A DNA stretch of 64,000 nt from Sphingobium baderi (GCF_001456115.1 NZ_CP013264.1:976001-1040000); one strand, 5' to 3'; numbered from the stretch's first letter, positions 46,101 through 54,247 are shown. Numbers and translations: made by a program. Notes: generated from the sequence alone by a model not told the origin.

Positions 46101-48380
46101 TGTCATCAGCCTTCCCCGGTCTAAAGCCATGTCGGTGACGCCGACGAACTCAACATCGAGGAGGTTCAGGACAGAGAGACTGGGGTTGGTGTAGCGCCAA
46201 CCCCGGCGGAGATCAGTCCATACGCGGTGAGCCAGGACTTTTGCGAGTGCGCGCTGAGCGTCTTCCCGAATGACGGCGCCAGCCGTTGGATCGAGCATCC
46301 AGTGGGCGCGCGCATCCTTGTTTGCAGACGTGAAGCCAAGCGCCTTAACGACGCTCAGACCGAACCCATCTTCGGTTAGGCCCTCGGGCCCAGCCGCAAT
46401 GATGGCCCGCAGAATGGCCCCACGGAGAAGGCTCACGAACAGAAAGTCGTTGAAGTGGCCCGACTGAAGCGCCGCGTCTTGCCGATTGTCCGTGAACCCT
46501 AGCAGCTTGCGCTTCGTCTTTGGAACGCCGCTCGTCGGCTTGTTCATCCACTCGAGAGCACTGGACACCAGAAGCGTTGTCGCAGAGCTCCGCCCTTCGC
46601 CGGACAGGCCTGCCAGCTTGCTGCGCTCACGCATCCCCTGATTGGGCTCATCCTTGCAGCAGAGGCAGAATGCAAACTTTCCGGGTATGAACCAGAACTC
46701 TCTGCCCCCGGCACCATGCCGGCCGTCCGGCGTCACGAGATAGGAGATGGGCGCGCGTTTCTTGCGATACGAACGAAGCCGCTCGATGCCGTTGCGCTCT
46801 TCAAGCCAGCTCTCAGGATAGCCACTCAATTCGCCGTCGAAAGCGAAATCGGGATCATTATCCGGAGTCGGACAAAGATACCCGGCCACATCATCGTCAT
46901 CCTCGGCTTCCAGCGGTGTATCGTCGATGTTGCGGGGGAGAAACCTGATGTGACCGTCGTCTTCGTTCTTGGTGACGACGTGGTATTCGTGCCCGCAGTT
47001 CCTGCAGAAGCGTGTCGGGTAAAGCCGGTTCCCCGGAGCATCTGGATCCTCGAGCTGGCCCTCGAACAGAACCGCCCGAGGCTTGTCCGTCAAAGTGGTG
47101 AAGATCTCACCAGCGCCGGAGATGAACCTGTGTAGCTTGAAGGCAAGAAATGCCCCATCGCCGGTGCCACCGCGCTGATCCTCGGGAAGGCTTACAAGCG
47201 TCAGGAAGTCTTCGAGATGCTTCCGGCACTGCTTCTGATCGACCCCACTGTCGTTGGCCAGCCGTTTGACGGCGTCCTCGAAGGGAATAGGCTTCTTTCG
47301 TTTTAGCTCTAGCCCGTCATCGAGACCGAGAGCGAGTTCTGCCCATACCGCAAGCGGATGTTTCCTCAGCTGTTCGTCATCAAGGTTCGTCGGAATAGGC
47401 TGTTTCAACACGTCAGCCAGCCCGGCGATTGCATGCGCAAGAGTGATGGTGTCGTCAGTAGCTCGCTGAAGAGACTCATCGATAACGGCGTCCGGGCCGA
47501 TCTCGGAGCCGAAAAGCCGGGTTGCAACTTTGGCCACGGCAACCGCTCGGCTTTCTTCGGTTCCTTCCGAAGCCATCGTCGCCGACGTGCCTATGCAGAT
47601 CGGAGCTTTGTCAGGGGTGCACCGGTCTCGTAGCCGTCGAACAAGCACCGCCACATCCGCGCCTTGGCGCCCTCTGTAGGTGTGGAGTTCGTCTAGGATG
47701 ATGAACTCAAGGCCGGTTGCGTTTTTGACCACCTGGGCGTCCAGGTCGTCTTGGCGGGTCAGAAGGAGTTCCGCCATCATGTAGTTGGTGAGCAGGATGT
47801 CGGGCGGGTTGGCGGCGATCCGTTGACGCTCCTCGTGGCTTTCCTGGCCCGTGTATCGCTTGACGACAGGTTTCAGAGCGTCCGGCAGACCCGATTGTCC
47901 GATGAATTTTTCGATTTCCTTCATCTGGCTGTTCGCCAGAGCATTCATCGGATAGACGATGATTGCCCGGGTGGTACGCGGTTTTCCGGCGCGCAAGGCA
48001 CGAACGATGGTGTCGACCACCGGCACGAAGAAGCACAACGATTTGCCGGAGCCGGTCCCTGTCGTGACGACAAAGCTCTTTCCAGATTTCGCCTTGGCAA
48101 TCGATTCCGCCTGATGTCGATGAAATCGGAGAGGTTTCTCGCCGAACCGGAAGACCCGTCCAGCTCCCTCGTCGAGGTCACCCGAGGCGACCAGGTCATC
48201 CACGGTGGGACCTGAAAGATACCTAGGATTCAAGGAGAGGAGAGCATCAGGCCAGAACCGCCCGGCATCATATTGTGCGTCAATCGCGGCTCGAAGATCT
48301 TCTGAACGAATGCTGCTGAAAGAGCGCGAGAAGCGCTCGTAGGAGCTGATCAAGTGGTGATCAAATTCGAAAGCTCTCAT
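43200..48380 (-). CDS. Giant DEAD-box helicase with DUF1998 (fused DrmA/DrmB-like)
   Basis: A 1726-residue protein. Walker A TGTGSGKS (107-114), DELH box in FIILDELHTYRGRQGADV (about 226-243), and motif VI QRAGRSGRSGQ (about 1040) define an SF2 helicase. Several Cys clusters (FCRNCGHEY; FCLCCKDEP; CANCGACHEGEVERCHGC; finally ACVRGCYRCLLSYFNQPDH about 1600) indicate zinc sites, the last being the DUF1998 signature. MrfA-type helicases have this helicase-DUF1998 order. In DISARM the two parts are separate (DrmA, DrmB); DruE of Druantia is another large relative. The start overlaps the WYL gene stop (ATGA). The extreme C-terminus (last 90 residues) is unassigned. Confidence 0.88.
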   Translation of the reverse strand: MRAFEFDHHLISSYERFSRSFSSIRSEDLRAAIDAQYDAGRFWPDALLSLNPRYLSGPTVDDLVASGDLDEGAGRVFRFGEKPLRFHRHQAESIAKAKSGKSFVVTTGTGSGKSLCFFVPVVDTIVRALRAGKPRTTRAIIVYPMNALANSQMKEIEKFIGQSGLPDALKPVVKRYTGQESHEERQRIAANPPDILLTNYMMAELLLTRQDDLDAQVVKNATGLEFIILDELHTYRGRQGADVAVLVRRLRDRCTPDKAPICIGTSATMASEGTEESRAVAVAKVATRLFGSEIGPDAVIDESLQRATDDTITLAHAIAGLADVLKQPIPTNLDDEQLRKHPLAVWAELALGLDDGLELKRKKPIPFEDAVKRLANDSGVDQKQCRKHLEDFLTLVSLPEDQRGGTGDGAFLAFKLHRFISGAGEIFTTLTDKPRAVLFEGQLEDPDAPGNRLYPTRFCRNCGHEYHVVTKNEDDGHIRFLPRNIDDTPLEAEDDDDVAGYLCPTPDNDPDFAFDGELSGYPESWLEERNGIERLRSYRKKRAPISYLVTPDGRHGAGGREFWFIPGKFAFCLCCKDEPNQGMRERSKLAGLSGEGRSSATTLLVSSALEWMNKPTSGVPKTKRKLLGFTDNRQDAALQSGHFNDFLFVSLLRGAILRAIIAAGPEGLTEDGFGLSVVKALGFTSANKDARAHWMLDPTAGAVIREDAQRALAKVLAHRVWTDLRRGWRYTNPSLSVLNLLDVEFVGVTDMALDRGRLMTVLPELGDQTEEQRAALLKSVLGAMLEGLAVNTEALDLTVLDGVAQKSRSLLRAPWAIDAKENPRGRSSLLLRAPGKNAVGLREEQTLLRAGHNSRIARLINKKSVLGTKLGRDDYLEFFSRLLELFADEGLVVPVELDADLVGWRLTPSAVRLVPGPALSDESKRGNRYFHDLYASIADDLASGHSAYWGLEGREHTAQVSQRQREWREWRFRYEDDDLENLSTSEYRTEIKATGESDQFLPALFCSPTMELGVDISALNAVYLRNVPPTPANYAQRAGRSGRSGQAAVVVTYCASGSPHDQYFFERRNDMVAGVVRPPALDITNEELVRSHLHAVWLAESRLALSPDIPDILDLGGDRYPLKEEILTSISKADLVSRARAPMQRVLEQILAADQGAIPVWMEDPEEFVLHVAMNAPKEFDRAFDRWRELYNSARTQLAEANARSEITGLSAVDRRKIKAAQMQASDQIAILEQGKASNGSDFYSYRYLATEGFLPGYNFPRLPLYAFVPGEGKTGSFLSRARFLAISEFGPRSLIYHEGRAYRVMKAKLPPEVREGDGSELATKDIYICANCGACHEGEVERCHGCDAHMAGEVPIKRTLRIDNVEAAPTERITANDEERVRQGFDIQTVFAWPKKDDQLQVTNAEFKCGETSLLALQYANSAEISRLNKGLKRRKDQTVFGFNIDPRTGYWAKSEDEDTETDAPPDVIKPVRIVPIVRDRKNALLFRFKKPEDYDASTITTVQHALLRGIEVVYQLEEGEILGEPLPARDNRRAILAYEATEGGAGVLTRLMDNPEAISEVARTALGLMHFENIDSAVSSGDADLLAEKADEACVRGCYRCLLSYFNQPDHEQIDRSSSEVTQLLVNLARGRTVLEKRSARDSTLSPWLKAFEEAGLPGVDTMGIGFAGTEAEFVWRGHFVAATTQSISPGVASDAANKGWELLELPASPEAGVPQKLLDLLKG

Positions 48381-49267
48381 GAAAGCTCCTGGTGGCTGCC
48401 CGCAGCATTTCTCGTCCCGACGACCGCTTGACGGTTCAGAAGGATGATCTGCTGGTCCTGCGGTTGCCGCGCAGCTGGGTCTGTGTCCAGACCGAGCCGC
48501 TTGAGCGCGTAGTGGAGAAGCGCCTTGCGCACGGAGATCTTCGCCCGACCGCTACGCATCCCGTAATCGAGAGCAATGACTTTCTGCTGCGTCTCGGACA
48601 GCTCTGGGTGCGGTCCGATCTCCAAAGTCACCTGCTCGTTCCAGTCGGCGTCGTCATCGGCACCGAGCTCGCTCGGCTTGGTGCCGCAGGTCTCGATGAT
48701 CCGCGAGAGCAAGAAGTCCTTGAAGCTCTGATCGGTGAGACAGAAGGCCCTTGTGTGCCAGCGGAAACCGTCGAACCCGATCGCGTGTGGCGCAATCCAG
48801 CGCCAGCGCGGCTCCGGCTGGGACAGCGACTGATACTTGACCTCGATGGCTTCTGATCGGCGGATTGCGGCGACCACCGAACGCAGGGTCTTGGCGTTGA
48901 CGCCCCGCACGGGCGTCGGCGCGGAGTCGTAGGACGGAAATTGCCCGATCCAGGCATCAGCCCGGTCGAGGATGCCATCGGCGACAGAACGAAGCTGAGA
49001 GAGGTATCGGCTAGCGTCCGGCTTCAGAAACAGTGGGTCGAACTTGCTGCCTCGGATGTAGGTCCGGGCGCTCTTGTCGTAGGTCATGTTGTCCGGAGCC
49101 ATGCCGATGTAGCGGTTCAGGTCGGTGGACGCCTGGTTCACCGACACACTGAACGCATCCATCAGATCGCCCCGATTCACATGCCCCTCCCAAAACAGGC
49201 GGAACTCGATGAATTCGAGCCGTCGCTCGACGCCCCACCGAAGATCAGCCTTCTCTGTTCCCACCAT
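48377..49267 (-). CDS. WYL-domain transcriptional regulator of the defence operon (BrxR/CapW-like)
   Basis: A 296-residue protein. N-terminal winged helix-turn-helix (RRLEFIEFRLFWEGHVNRGD then LMDAFSVSVNQASTDLNRYI), a middle WYL domain with IEVKYQSLSQPEPRWRWIAP and FRWHTRAFCLTDQSFKDFLL, and a C-terminal dimerisation (WCX) region. This is the layout of BrxR and CapW, autorepressors that control BREX, CBASS and other defence operons and release DNA in response to an unknown signal. It is promoter-proximal and overlaps the helicase gene by 4 bp. A 22-bp palindrome 27 bp upstream of its start is the likely operator. Confidence 0.9.
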   Translation of the reverse strand: MVGTEKADLRWGVERRLEFIEFRLFWEGHVNRGDLMDAFSVSVNQASTDLNRYIGMAPDNMTYDKSARTYIRGSKFDPLFLKPDASRYLSQLRSVADGILDRADAWIGQFPSYDSAPTPVRGVNAKTLRSVVAAIRRSEAIEVKYQSLSQPEPRWRWIAPHAIGFDGFRWHTRAFCLTDQSFKDFLLSRIIETCGTKPSELGADDDADWNEQVTLEIGPHPELSETQQKVIALDYGMRSGRAKISVRKALLHYALKRLGLDTDPAARQPQDQQIILLNRQAVVGTRNAAGSHQELS

Positions 49268-49293
49268 GCACTCCCGGTGACATGATCCGTCCC

Positions 49294-49315
49294 GAAACTA
49301 GGCTAGCCCAGTTTC
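49294..49315. promoter_or_regulatory. Candidate operator of the WYL regulator
   Basis: GAAACTAGGCTAGCCCAGTTTC reads the same on both strands except for one symmetric pair: GAAACT-n-GGCTAGCC-n-AGTTTC. It begins 27 bp before the ATG of the WYL gene, where a repressor would block transcription of the whole six-gene operon. Perfect dyads of this size are the usual targets of BrxR/CapW-type dimers. Binding is inference. Confidence 0.65.
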
Positions 49316-49397
49316 TGGATTTTCAATCAAGCTATCCGAGAAGCGGAGTGGGTTCAATCGAAATGGGTAGGGTCTGCAAGCAGGGGAGAGGGCGGGG

Positions 49398-50332
49398 ATG
49401 GCGGCTGCGCCTCGGCCAACCGGCATCCTGGAGCTATGGTCACGCGCCCGCTTGCTGAGCCTGGCCAGGGTCAGAGGTGCTGGAGCGGATAACCGGGTGG
49501 CCGCCTTCGCCCGGCGGTGGCGGACCGAGCTTCAGTATGAACAACAGACCAGCGGGCGCGGGACGTTCGTGCCTTTGGTTTTCCAGCCTGGCGAAGCGTT
49601 CCAGTTCGACTGGAGCGAGGATTATGCCGTGCTGGACGGCAAGGTTGCGAAGCTGCAGGTTGCCCATACCAAGCCGGCACATAGCCGAGCCCTCATCGTG
49701 CGGGCCTATCTGCTCCAGACCCATGAGATGCTGTTCGACGCGCTGGCGCAGGCATTTCGGGTGCTGGGCGGCGTGCCGCAGCGTGGCATCTTCGACAATA
49801 TGCGGACCGCTGTCGACAAGATCGGGACCGGGAAGGCGCGGCAGGTCAACGCAAGATTTGCCGCCATGGCCAGCCACTATCTGTTCGAGCCGGATTTCTG
49901 CAATCCGGCTTCTGGTTGGGAGAAGGGACAGGTCGAGAAGAACGTCCAGGACGCTCGGCGCCGGTTGTGGCAACCGATGCCCAGCTTCCGCGATCTGGCT
50001 GAGTTGAACGCCTGGCTGGAAGAACAATGCGTAGCCCAATGGGGCGGATCCAGCACGGCGTCCTGCCCGGCACCGTGGCCGATGCGCACGCCGAGGAAGT
50101 TTCCTGTCTGATGCCTCTGGGCCGGCCCTTCGATAGCTTTGTCGAGCAAATAAAGCGCGTGTCGCCGACCTGCCTCGTCGCCTTCGACCGCAACCGCTAT
50201 TCGGTGCCTGCTTCCTTCGCGAACCGGCCGGTCAGCCTGAGGGTCTACCCGGATCGTCTGGTCATAGCAGCCGAAGGTCAGATCGTGTGCGAACATGCCC
50301 GGCTCATCGACCGTTCCCATGGATTTGTCTAA
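49398..50332 (+). pseudogene. IS21-family transposase (IstA) remnant, frameshifted
   Basis: Residual DDE transposase. The first aspartate is in AFQFDWSEDYAVL, the second in RGIFDNMRTAVDK and the glutamate in SGWEKGQVEKNVQDARRRLW. Near 50035 the frame shifts, and the family continuation (PGTVADAHAEEV, CLVAFDRNRYSVPASFANRP, VCEHARLIDRSH) is read in a second frame. The N-terminal helix-turn-helix part is missing, no istB gene follows, and no terminal inverted repeats were found. It is a dead fragment separating the defence operon from the next module; the following 175 bp (50333-50507) show no gene. Confidence 0.88.
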
Positions 50333-50507
50333 AATGTCTTGATAAATCTCGGTCCAGGGTATGGGTTCATCAATGGCGGTAGAAGAATGAATCTGGGCTC
50401 CGTCGCTGACGCGTGCAACCCGGCGTCCGACATCGCCTTCAGGATATCGTCAGGTACGACAGTCTCTAGCGTGGCGTCCGCAGCCAGGACGTAGCCTCAG
50501 CTCGATA

Positions 50508-50711
50508 TTAATCCAGCAATTCACCCAGCTTTACGTCCAGTGCCATCGCCAGCCTGTCCACAACGGTGATGGTGGGATTGCGCGCGCCGCGTTCCAGGTC
50601 GCTGACATAGGTGCGATGAATATCCGCGCGGAACGCAAACTCTTCCTGCGACCAGCCTTTCTGCTGGCGCAGGCGACGAAGATTATGGGCAAGGCGCTGC
50701 GTGACATCCAC
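50508..50711 (-). CDS. XRE-family (Cro/C1-type) small regulator
   Basis: A 67-residue protein that is one HTH_3 domain: LAHNLRRLRQQKGWSQEEFA, FRADIHRTYVSDLERGARNP, ITVVDRLAMALDVKLGELL. Size and form resemble restriction-modification controller (C) proteins. The start is a GTG at 50711. It diverges from the gene at 50832; the 120-bp gap carries a large inverted repeat suited to such a regulator. It probably controls itself and the two-gene module on the plus strand. Confidence 0.9.
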   Translation of the reverse strand: MDVTQRLAHNLRRLRQQKGWSQEEFAFRADIHRTYVSDLERGARNPTITVVDRLAMALDVKLGELLD

Positions 50712-50748
50712 GGCGGAACGGTGCCGTTCATGTCGACGATCAATCTAC

Positions 50749-50818
50749 AGACGATCAGTGACATTCGTGCTTGACTTCGCCGGGGTGAACAAGCGTCAGT
50801 CACTGTCACTGTTCGTCG
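50749..50818. promoter_or_regulatory. Inverted-repeat operator region between XRE gene and 50832 gene
   Basis: Left arm AGACGATCAGTGACA (50749-50763) and right arm TGTCACTGTTCGTCG (50804-50818, reverse complement CGACGAACAGTGACA) agree at 13 of 15 positions. A further partial GACGATCA lies at 50735-50742. A TTGACT -35-like element (50771-50776) sits between the arms. This fits two binding sites for a small dimeric regulator such as the adjacent XRE protein. Confidence 0.55.
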
Positions 50819-50831
50819 ACACGAGGTAAAT

Positions 50832-51686
50832 ATGGCAGCACATGATGATAGCGCGACCGTCGCATCCCCGGCCGGGGTCCCCCGGACCATTCGCACCGAC
50901 ACAATCGGGAAGCACATCCTCCGGCTGGTCGCCGTCGGCAAGACGTTCGCTGGCCTGCTGATAACGGCGGGCAAGCAGAAGGCGCGTATCGATGGCGAGG
51001 ATCCCGATGCGGTATGGCGAGAGCTGAAAGCGCTCGTCGGCAAGAGCAGTGACGCCTATTTCGGGTTTGAGGGCGCGCTGACCCGTTTCCGGAGCTTCTT
51101 CCCGGATGGTTTCCAGTCCGCGCATTTCGAGAAGAGCGAACGCGATTACAAGCTTGAGGCCAAGCGCAGGCTCGATGAACAGGCGCCGCTGGACGAGGCG
51201 ATGTCGGGAACGGGATATGGCGAGGTGGTACTCGCCGTCTTCCGGGCCACCAACCTGCTGTCTCCCTATGAGAAGACCAGGCTGCAGCCGCTGCTGCGTG
51301 GGCCTGACGCCGATATATTTGTGCAGGCGGCGGCACGGTTCGCGACAGGTGACGTCGTGCAGGCGCTGGCAATGATGACTCCTGCGCTGGCCCGGCATGA
51401 CTGCGCCAAATGGACGGTGGTGACATATCTGCCGTTTCTGTGGCGCCCGGAAAACCACATGTTCCTGAAACCGGTTGTCACCGGTGATTTCGCCGAGCGC
51501 GTCGGGCATCCGTTCTCCCATGATTATCGGCCGGCGCTCGACCCTGCCGTCTATTCGAGCCTGCTCGATCTAACGGAGACCACCCGCGAAAACACCCGGG
51601 TGCTGAACCCCCGGGACAATATCGATCTGCAGAGCTTCGTCTGGGTTGTCGGCGAATATCGCGAGGAATGGGGGCATGCCGAATGA
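50832..51686 (+). CDS. Unknown 284-residue protein, first of a two-gene module
   Basis: No family recognised. Predicted soluble and mostly helical, with segments TDTIGKHILRLVAVGKTFAG, WRELKALVGKSSDAYFGFEG and FFPDGFQSAHFEKSERDYKL. A later part (KWTVVTYLPFLWRPENHMFL) has a single strongly hydrophobic stretch but is not a clear membrane helix. GAGG precedes the ATG. Its stop overlaps the start of the PD-(D/E)XK-like gene (ATGA), so the two proteins likely act together. Divergent XRE regulator upstream. Situated between a defence operon and phage remnant, so a defence role is a reasonable guess only. Confidence 0.72.
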   Translation: MAAHDDSATVASPAGVPRTIRTDTIGKHILRLVAVGKTFAGLLITAGKQKARIDGEDPDAVWRELKALVGKSSDAYFGFEGALTRFRSFFPDGFQSAHFEKSERDYKLEAKRRLDEQAPLDEAMSGTGYGEVVLAVFRATNLLSPYEKTRLQPLLRGPDADIFVQAAARFATGDVVQALAMMTPALARHDCAKWTVVTYLPFLWRPENHMFLKPVVTGDFAERVGHPFSHDYRPALDPAVYSSLLDLTETTRENTRVLNPRDNIDLQSFVWVVGEYREEWGHAE

Positions 51687-52783
51687 CGCCCGGCTCGCTC
51701 TACATGGTCGGCACCGATGGCGAGCTCCAGCGCATGCGGCCCTCCACGCCGGACAACGAAGATCATATGCAGATGCTGGTCGCGCGATATCCTGAACTGA
51801 TCAGCGATGGCGATGGCGAACTACTGCTGATCCGCCGCGAACAGGCTATCATGGACAGTGATATGGGGGCCGGCCGTTGGTCACTGGATCACCTCTTCGT
51901 CACTCGCGACGCCGTGCCGGTTCTCGTCGAACTCAAGCGTGCGGTCGACACGCGACTGCGGCGGGAGGTCATAGGCCAGATGCTGGATTATGCCGCCAAC
52001 GCCACGGCCTACTGGCAAACCGGCAGGATCGCCGACAGCTTCGCGCAAACCGCCCTGCAGGCGGAGCAGGAGCCGGAAGAACTTTTGCGGGCATTTCTGG
52101 GTGACGAGGATCCCGATCGGTTCTGGGAACAGGTCGATGCCAATTTCAAGGCGGGGCGCATCAAGCTCGTGTTCGTTGCCGACCAGATACCCCGGGAGCT
52201 TGCCCGGATCGTCGAGTTCCTGAACGATCAGATGCGCGCCGATGTTCGGGCCGTGGAACTGCGATGGTTTGCGGGAGGCAACGGCGCCATAACGCTCAGC
52301 CCGAGGGTGATCGGCGAAACGGAACGCGCCGCGGCTGCCAAACGCCCTTCGGCAACGCTGGAACCGGTTTCGCCGCCGGAATGGCTGGAGAGGAATCTGG
52401 CCGCGATGGGGGCCGACGTTATCCGGGGCGCGAACGTCTACATGTCCATGATCGAGCGCCTTGGCGGCACAGTGGGCATCCACTCCTCGCAGGGCTCGAT
52501 TTATGCAAGCTTCGTGGGTGATGACGGCAAGCTTCTCTATCCGTTCCACCTCTGGAAAGACGCCCACCTCTCATTCACCCTGCGCTTCATCCACGCGCGT
52601 GAAGGGCTGCAGGATGAGGATGTGCGCATACGCCTACTGGATGAACTCGTCGGGATCGTCGGGCCTCTCAAGACGATGAACACAAAGGGCTATCCCGCTT
52701 TTCCTGTCGCCCTGTTGACCCAGCCATCCATTGCCGCGGCGGTGGAGCAATGGATGAAACGGGTGCTGGATCATATCCGATAA
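51683..52783 (+). CDS. PD-(D/E)XK-like putative nuclease
   Basis: A 366-residue protein. Residues 30-110 show a nuclease-like core: QMLVARYPELI, then SLDHLFVTRDAVPVLVELKR with Asp69 and Glu83-x-Lys85 as the metal/catalytic set, and REVIGQMLDYAAN with Gln99, the order seen in NucS/DUF91-like and restriction-type folds. The C-terminal 200 residues are unassigned and contain SSQGSIYASFVGDDGKLLYP, perhaps DNA recognition. The start at 51683 overlaps the preceding stop. No methylase is linked to it, so it is not an ordinary restriction pair. Nuclease activity is inferred from motifs only. Confidence 0.72.
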   Translation: MTPGSLYMVGTDGELQRMRPSTPDNEDHMQMLVARYPELISDGDGELLLIRREQAIMDSDMGAGRWSLDHLFVTRDAVPVLVELKRAVDTRLRREVIGQMLDYAANATAYWQTGRIADSFAQTALQAEQEPEELLRAFLGDEDPDRFWEQVDANFKAGRIKLVFVADQIPRELARIVEFLNDQMRADVRAVELRWFAGGNGAITLSPRVIGETERAAAAKRPSATLEPVSPPEWLERNLAAMGADVIRGANVYMSMIERLGGTVGIHSSQGSIYASFVGDDGKLLYPFHLWKDAHLSFTLRFIHAREGLQDEDVRIRLLDELVGIVGPLKTMNTKGYPAFPVALLTQPSIAAAVEQWMKRVLDHIR

Positions 52784-52798
52784 TGATCCGTCCGGATA

Positions 52799-54247
52799 TC
52801 AGCGTCGCCGGGCCTGATTGGCCAGCCGGAGCAATTGACCCGTATCGAAAGCGGCCAGGAACTGGACCACACTATCGACCTGATCGTCGTGCTTGCCATG
52901 CGGGAAGCTGGCCAGTTCGTCCTCAAAGGTCTGGAGCCAGGGAGCTTCGCGGGGAACCCAGATTTCTCCACGTTCGAACTTCGGCGATTGCTGGGATGCC
53001 CTGTCTTCCTTGGAGCCTACCGGTTTCTTCAGATCGATCCATCGATGTCCGGCATTGTTATGTATGTTCTGGTAAAGGCTGACCCCCGATCCGGCCCATT
53101 CCACGATCACGAGATCAGCTTTCCATTTTTCCCGCTGGGCGTAGACAGCTTTTTCGAGGGCATAAAATTCCAGGCGCTCCCGATGGACGTCCAGAAGATA
53201 GCAATTCTTCCCCGAAAGCGCCCATGTCGTGCACACGCTGTAATCGTTGCTGTCCTGAATATCATAGGCGGTATCCCAAGACTGGAATATGCCCTGCACC
53301 TTGTGCGTCGGCGGCCGCTCATCATAGCGTGAGAGCCACTGCAGTTTGAACAGGGCGCCACCCGGTGGCATCGGGCGCTGATTATATTGCGCTTCGAAAT
53401 CCCGCTCTCCCATGAGCGCCCGAAGCTGGACGATTTCTTCCTCATCAAACCGCTCTTCATGAAGAATCTGTCCGGCAGGGAAGTCCATATAGGCGCTGTG
53501 CGACACCGGAATTTCGAGATCCCTGTCAGCGATGAGCGGTAAGCGCAGTTCATGCCAGCCACCGTGAGCAATCAGCTGGCCGGGTAAGTCTTCCATGTGG
53601 AGACGCTGGGCGATGACCGCGATCCTGCCTTTTTTCGGATTGTTGAGACGGCTGAGGACCGTGCTCCTGAACCACTTGGTGGCGTTTTCACGCATGGTTT
53701 CCGAGTGGGCATCGGCGGCCTTTATGGGATCGTCGATAATGATGAATGCGCCGCCTCGTCCTGTCAGCGTTCCGCCAGTGGAGGTGGCATAACGGTAACC
53801 CCCGCGTGTCGTGGTCAACTTATCAAGACTGGCCCGTTTGCGATCGATATGGGTATCTGGAAAGATGCGTCGATACCAATCGGATTCCATCAACTTGCGG
53901 GTCTGGCCTCCAAAGTCCTTGGACAAATCATGAGCATAGGACACGCAGATGATCTTTTCGCCGGGATTGCGGCCTAGAAGCCATGCGGGAAAGCACACAC
54001 TGCTTATGAAGCTCTTCATTGTCCGTGGGGGCATCGTAATGAGGAGGCGCCGGTTGTCGCCTTCAGCCAGCCGCATCAGTTCATAGCATATGGCGTCGAT
54101 GTGCCAGTTGCGAAGAAGTTCTTCGTTATGCAGGATACGGAACGCTTCCTGCACGAACACGCTCAGATCTTCGCGGGCCAGCGCACGAGCAGTGGCGGCG
54201 ATCCGGCGGGGATCGAGCGCTATGAGCGTCTGATCATTCATCGCCAA
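52799..54247 (-). CDS. Phage terminase large subunit
   Basis: A 482-residue packaging motor. The ATPase part has a modified Walker A LLITMPPRTMKSF (about 68-80), then ICVSYAHDLSKDFGGQTRKL and a Walker-B-like GGAFIIIDDPIKAADAHSE. The C-terminal RNase-H-like nuclease shows FQSWDTAYD (about 322) and GKHDDQVDSVVQFLAAFD (about 455) with its metal aspartates. All motifs seem intact. It overlaps the DUF5681 gene by 14 bp. No portal, capsid or tail genes follow: it ends 15 bp from the convergent nuclease-like gene, so the prophage is a remnant. Confidence 0.93.
   Translation of the reverse strand: MAMNDQTLIALDPRRIAATARALAREDLSVFVQEAFRILHNEELLRNWHIDAICYELMRLAEGDNRRLLITMPPRTMKSFISSVCFPAWLLGRNPGEKIICVSYAHDLSKDFGGQTRKLMESDWYRRIFPDTHIDRKRASLDKLTTTRGGYRYATSTGGTLTGRGGAFIIIDDPIKAADAHSETMRENATKWFRSTVLSRLNNPKKGRIAVIAQRLHMEDLPGQLIAHGGWHELRLPLIADRDLEIPVSHSAYMDFPAGQILHEERFDEEEIVQLRALMGERDFEAQYNQRPMPPGGALFKLQWLSRYDERPPTHKVQGIFQSWDTAYDIQDSNDYSVCTTWALSGKNCYLLDVHRERLEFYALEKAVYAQREKWKADLVIVEWAGSGVSLYQNIHNNAGHRWIDLKKPVGSKEDRASQQSPKFERGEIWVPREAPWLQTFEDELASFPHGKHDDQVDSVVQFLAAFDTGQLLRLANQARRR

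Noticed and set aside
33217..49267. BREX system
   Set aside because: A large methylase and a BrxR-like regulator are present, but PglZ, BrxC, BrxB and BrxL are all absent.
33217..49267. Standard class 1 DISARM
   Set aside because: Separate DrmA and DrmB and the phospholipase-D protein DrmC are not found, while SMC and HNH genes are additional.
49398..50111. Functional IS21 transposase
   Set aside because: N-terminal DNA-binding part absent, frameshift near 50035, no istB and no inverted repeats.
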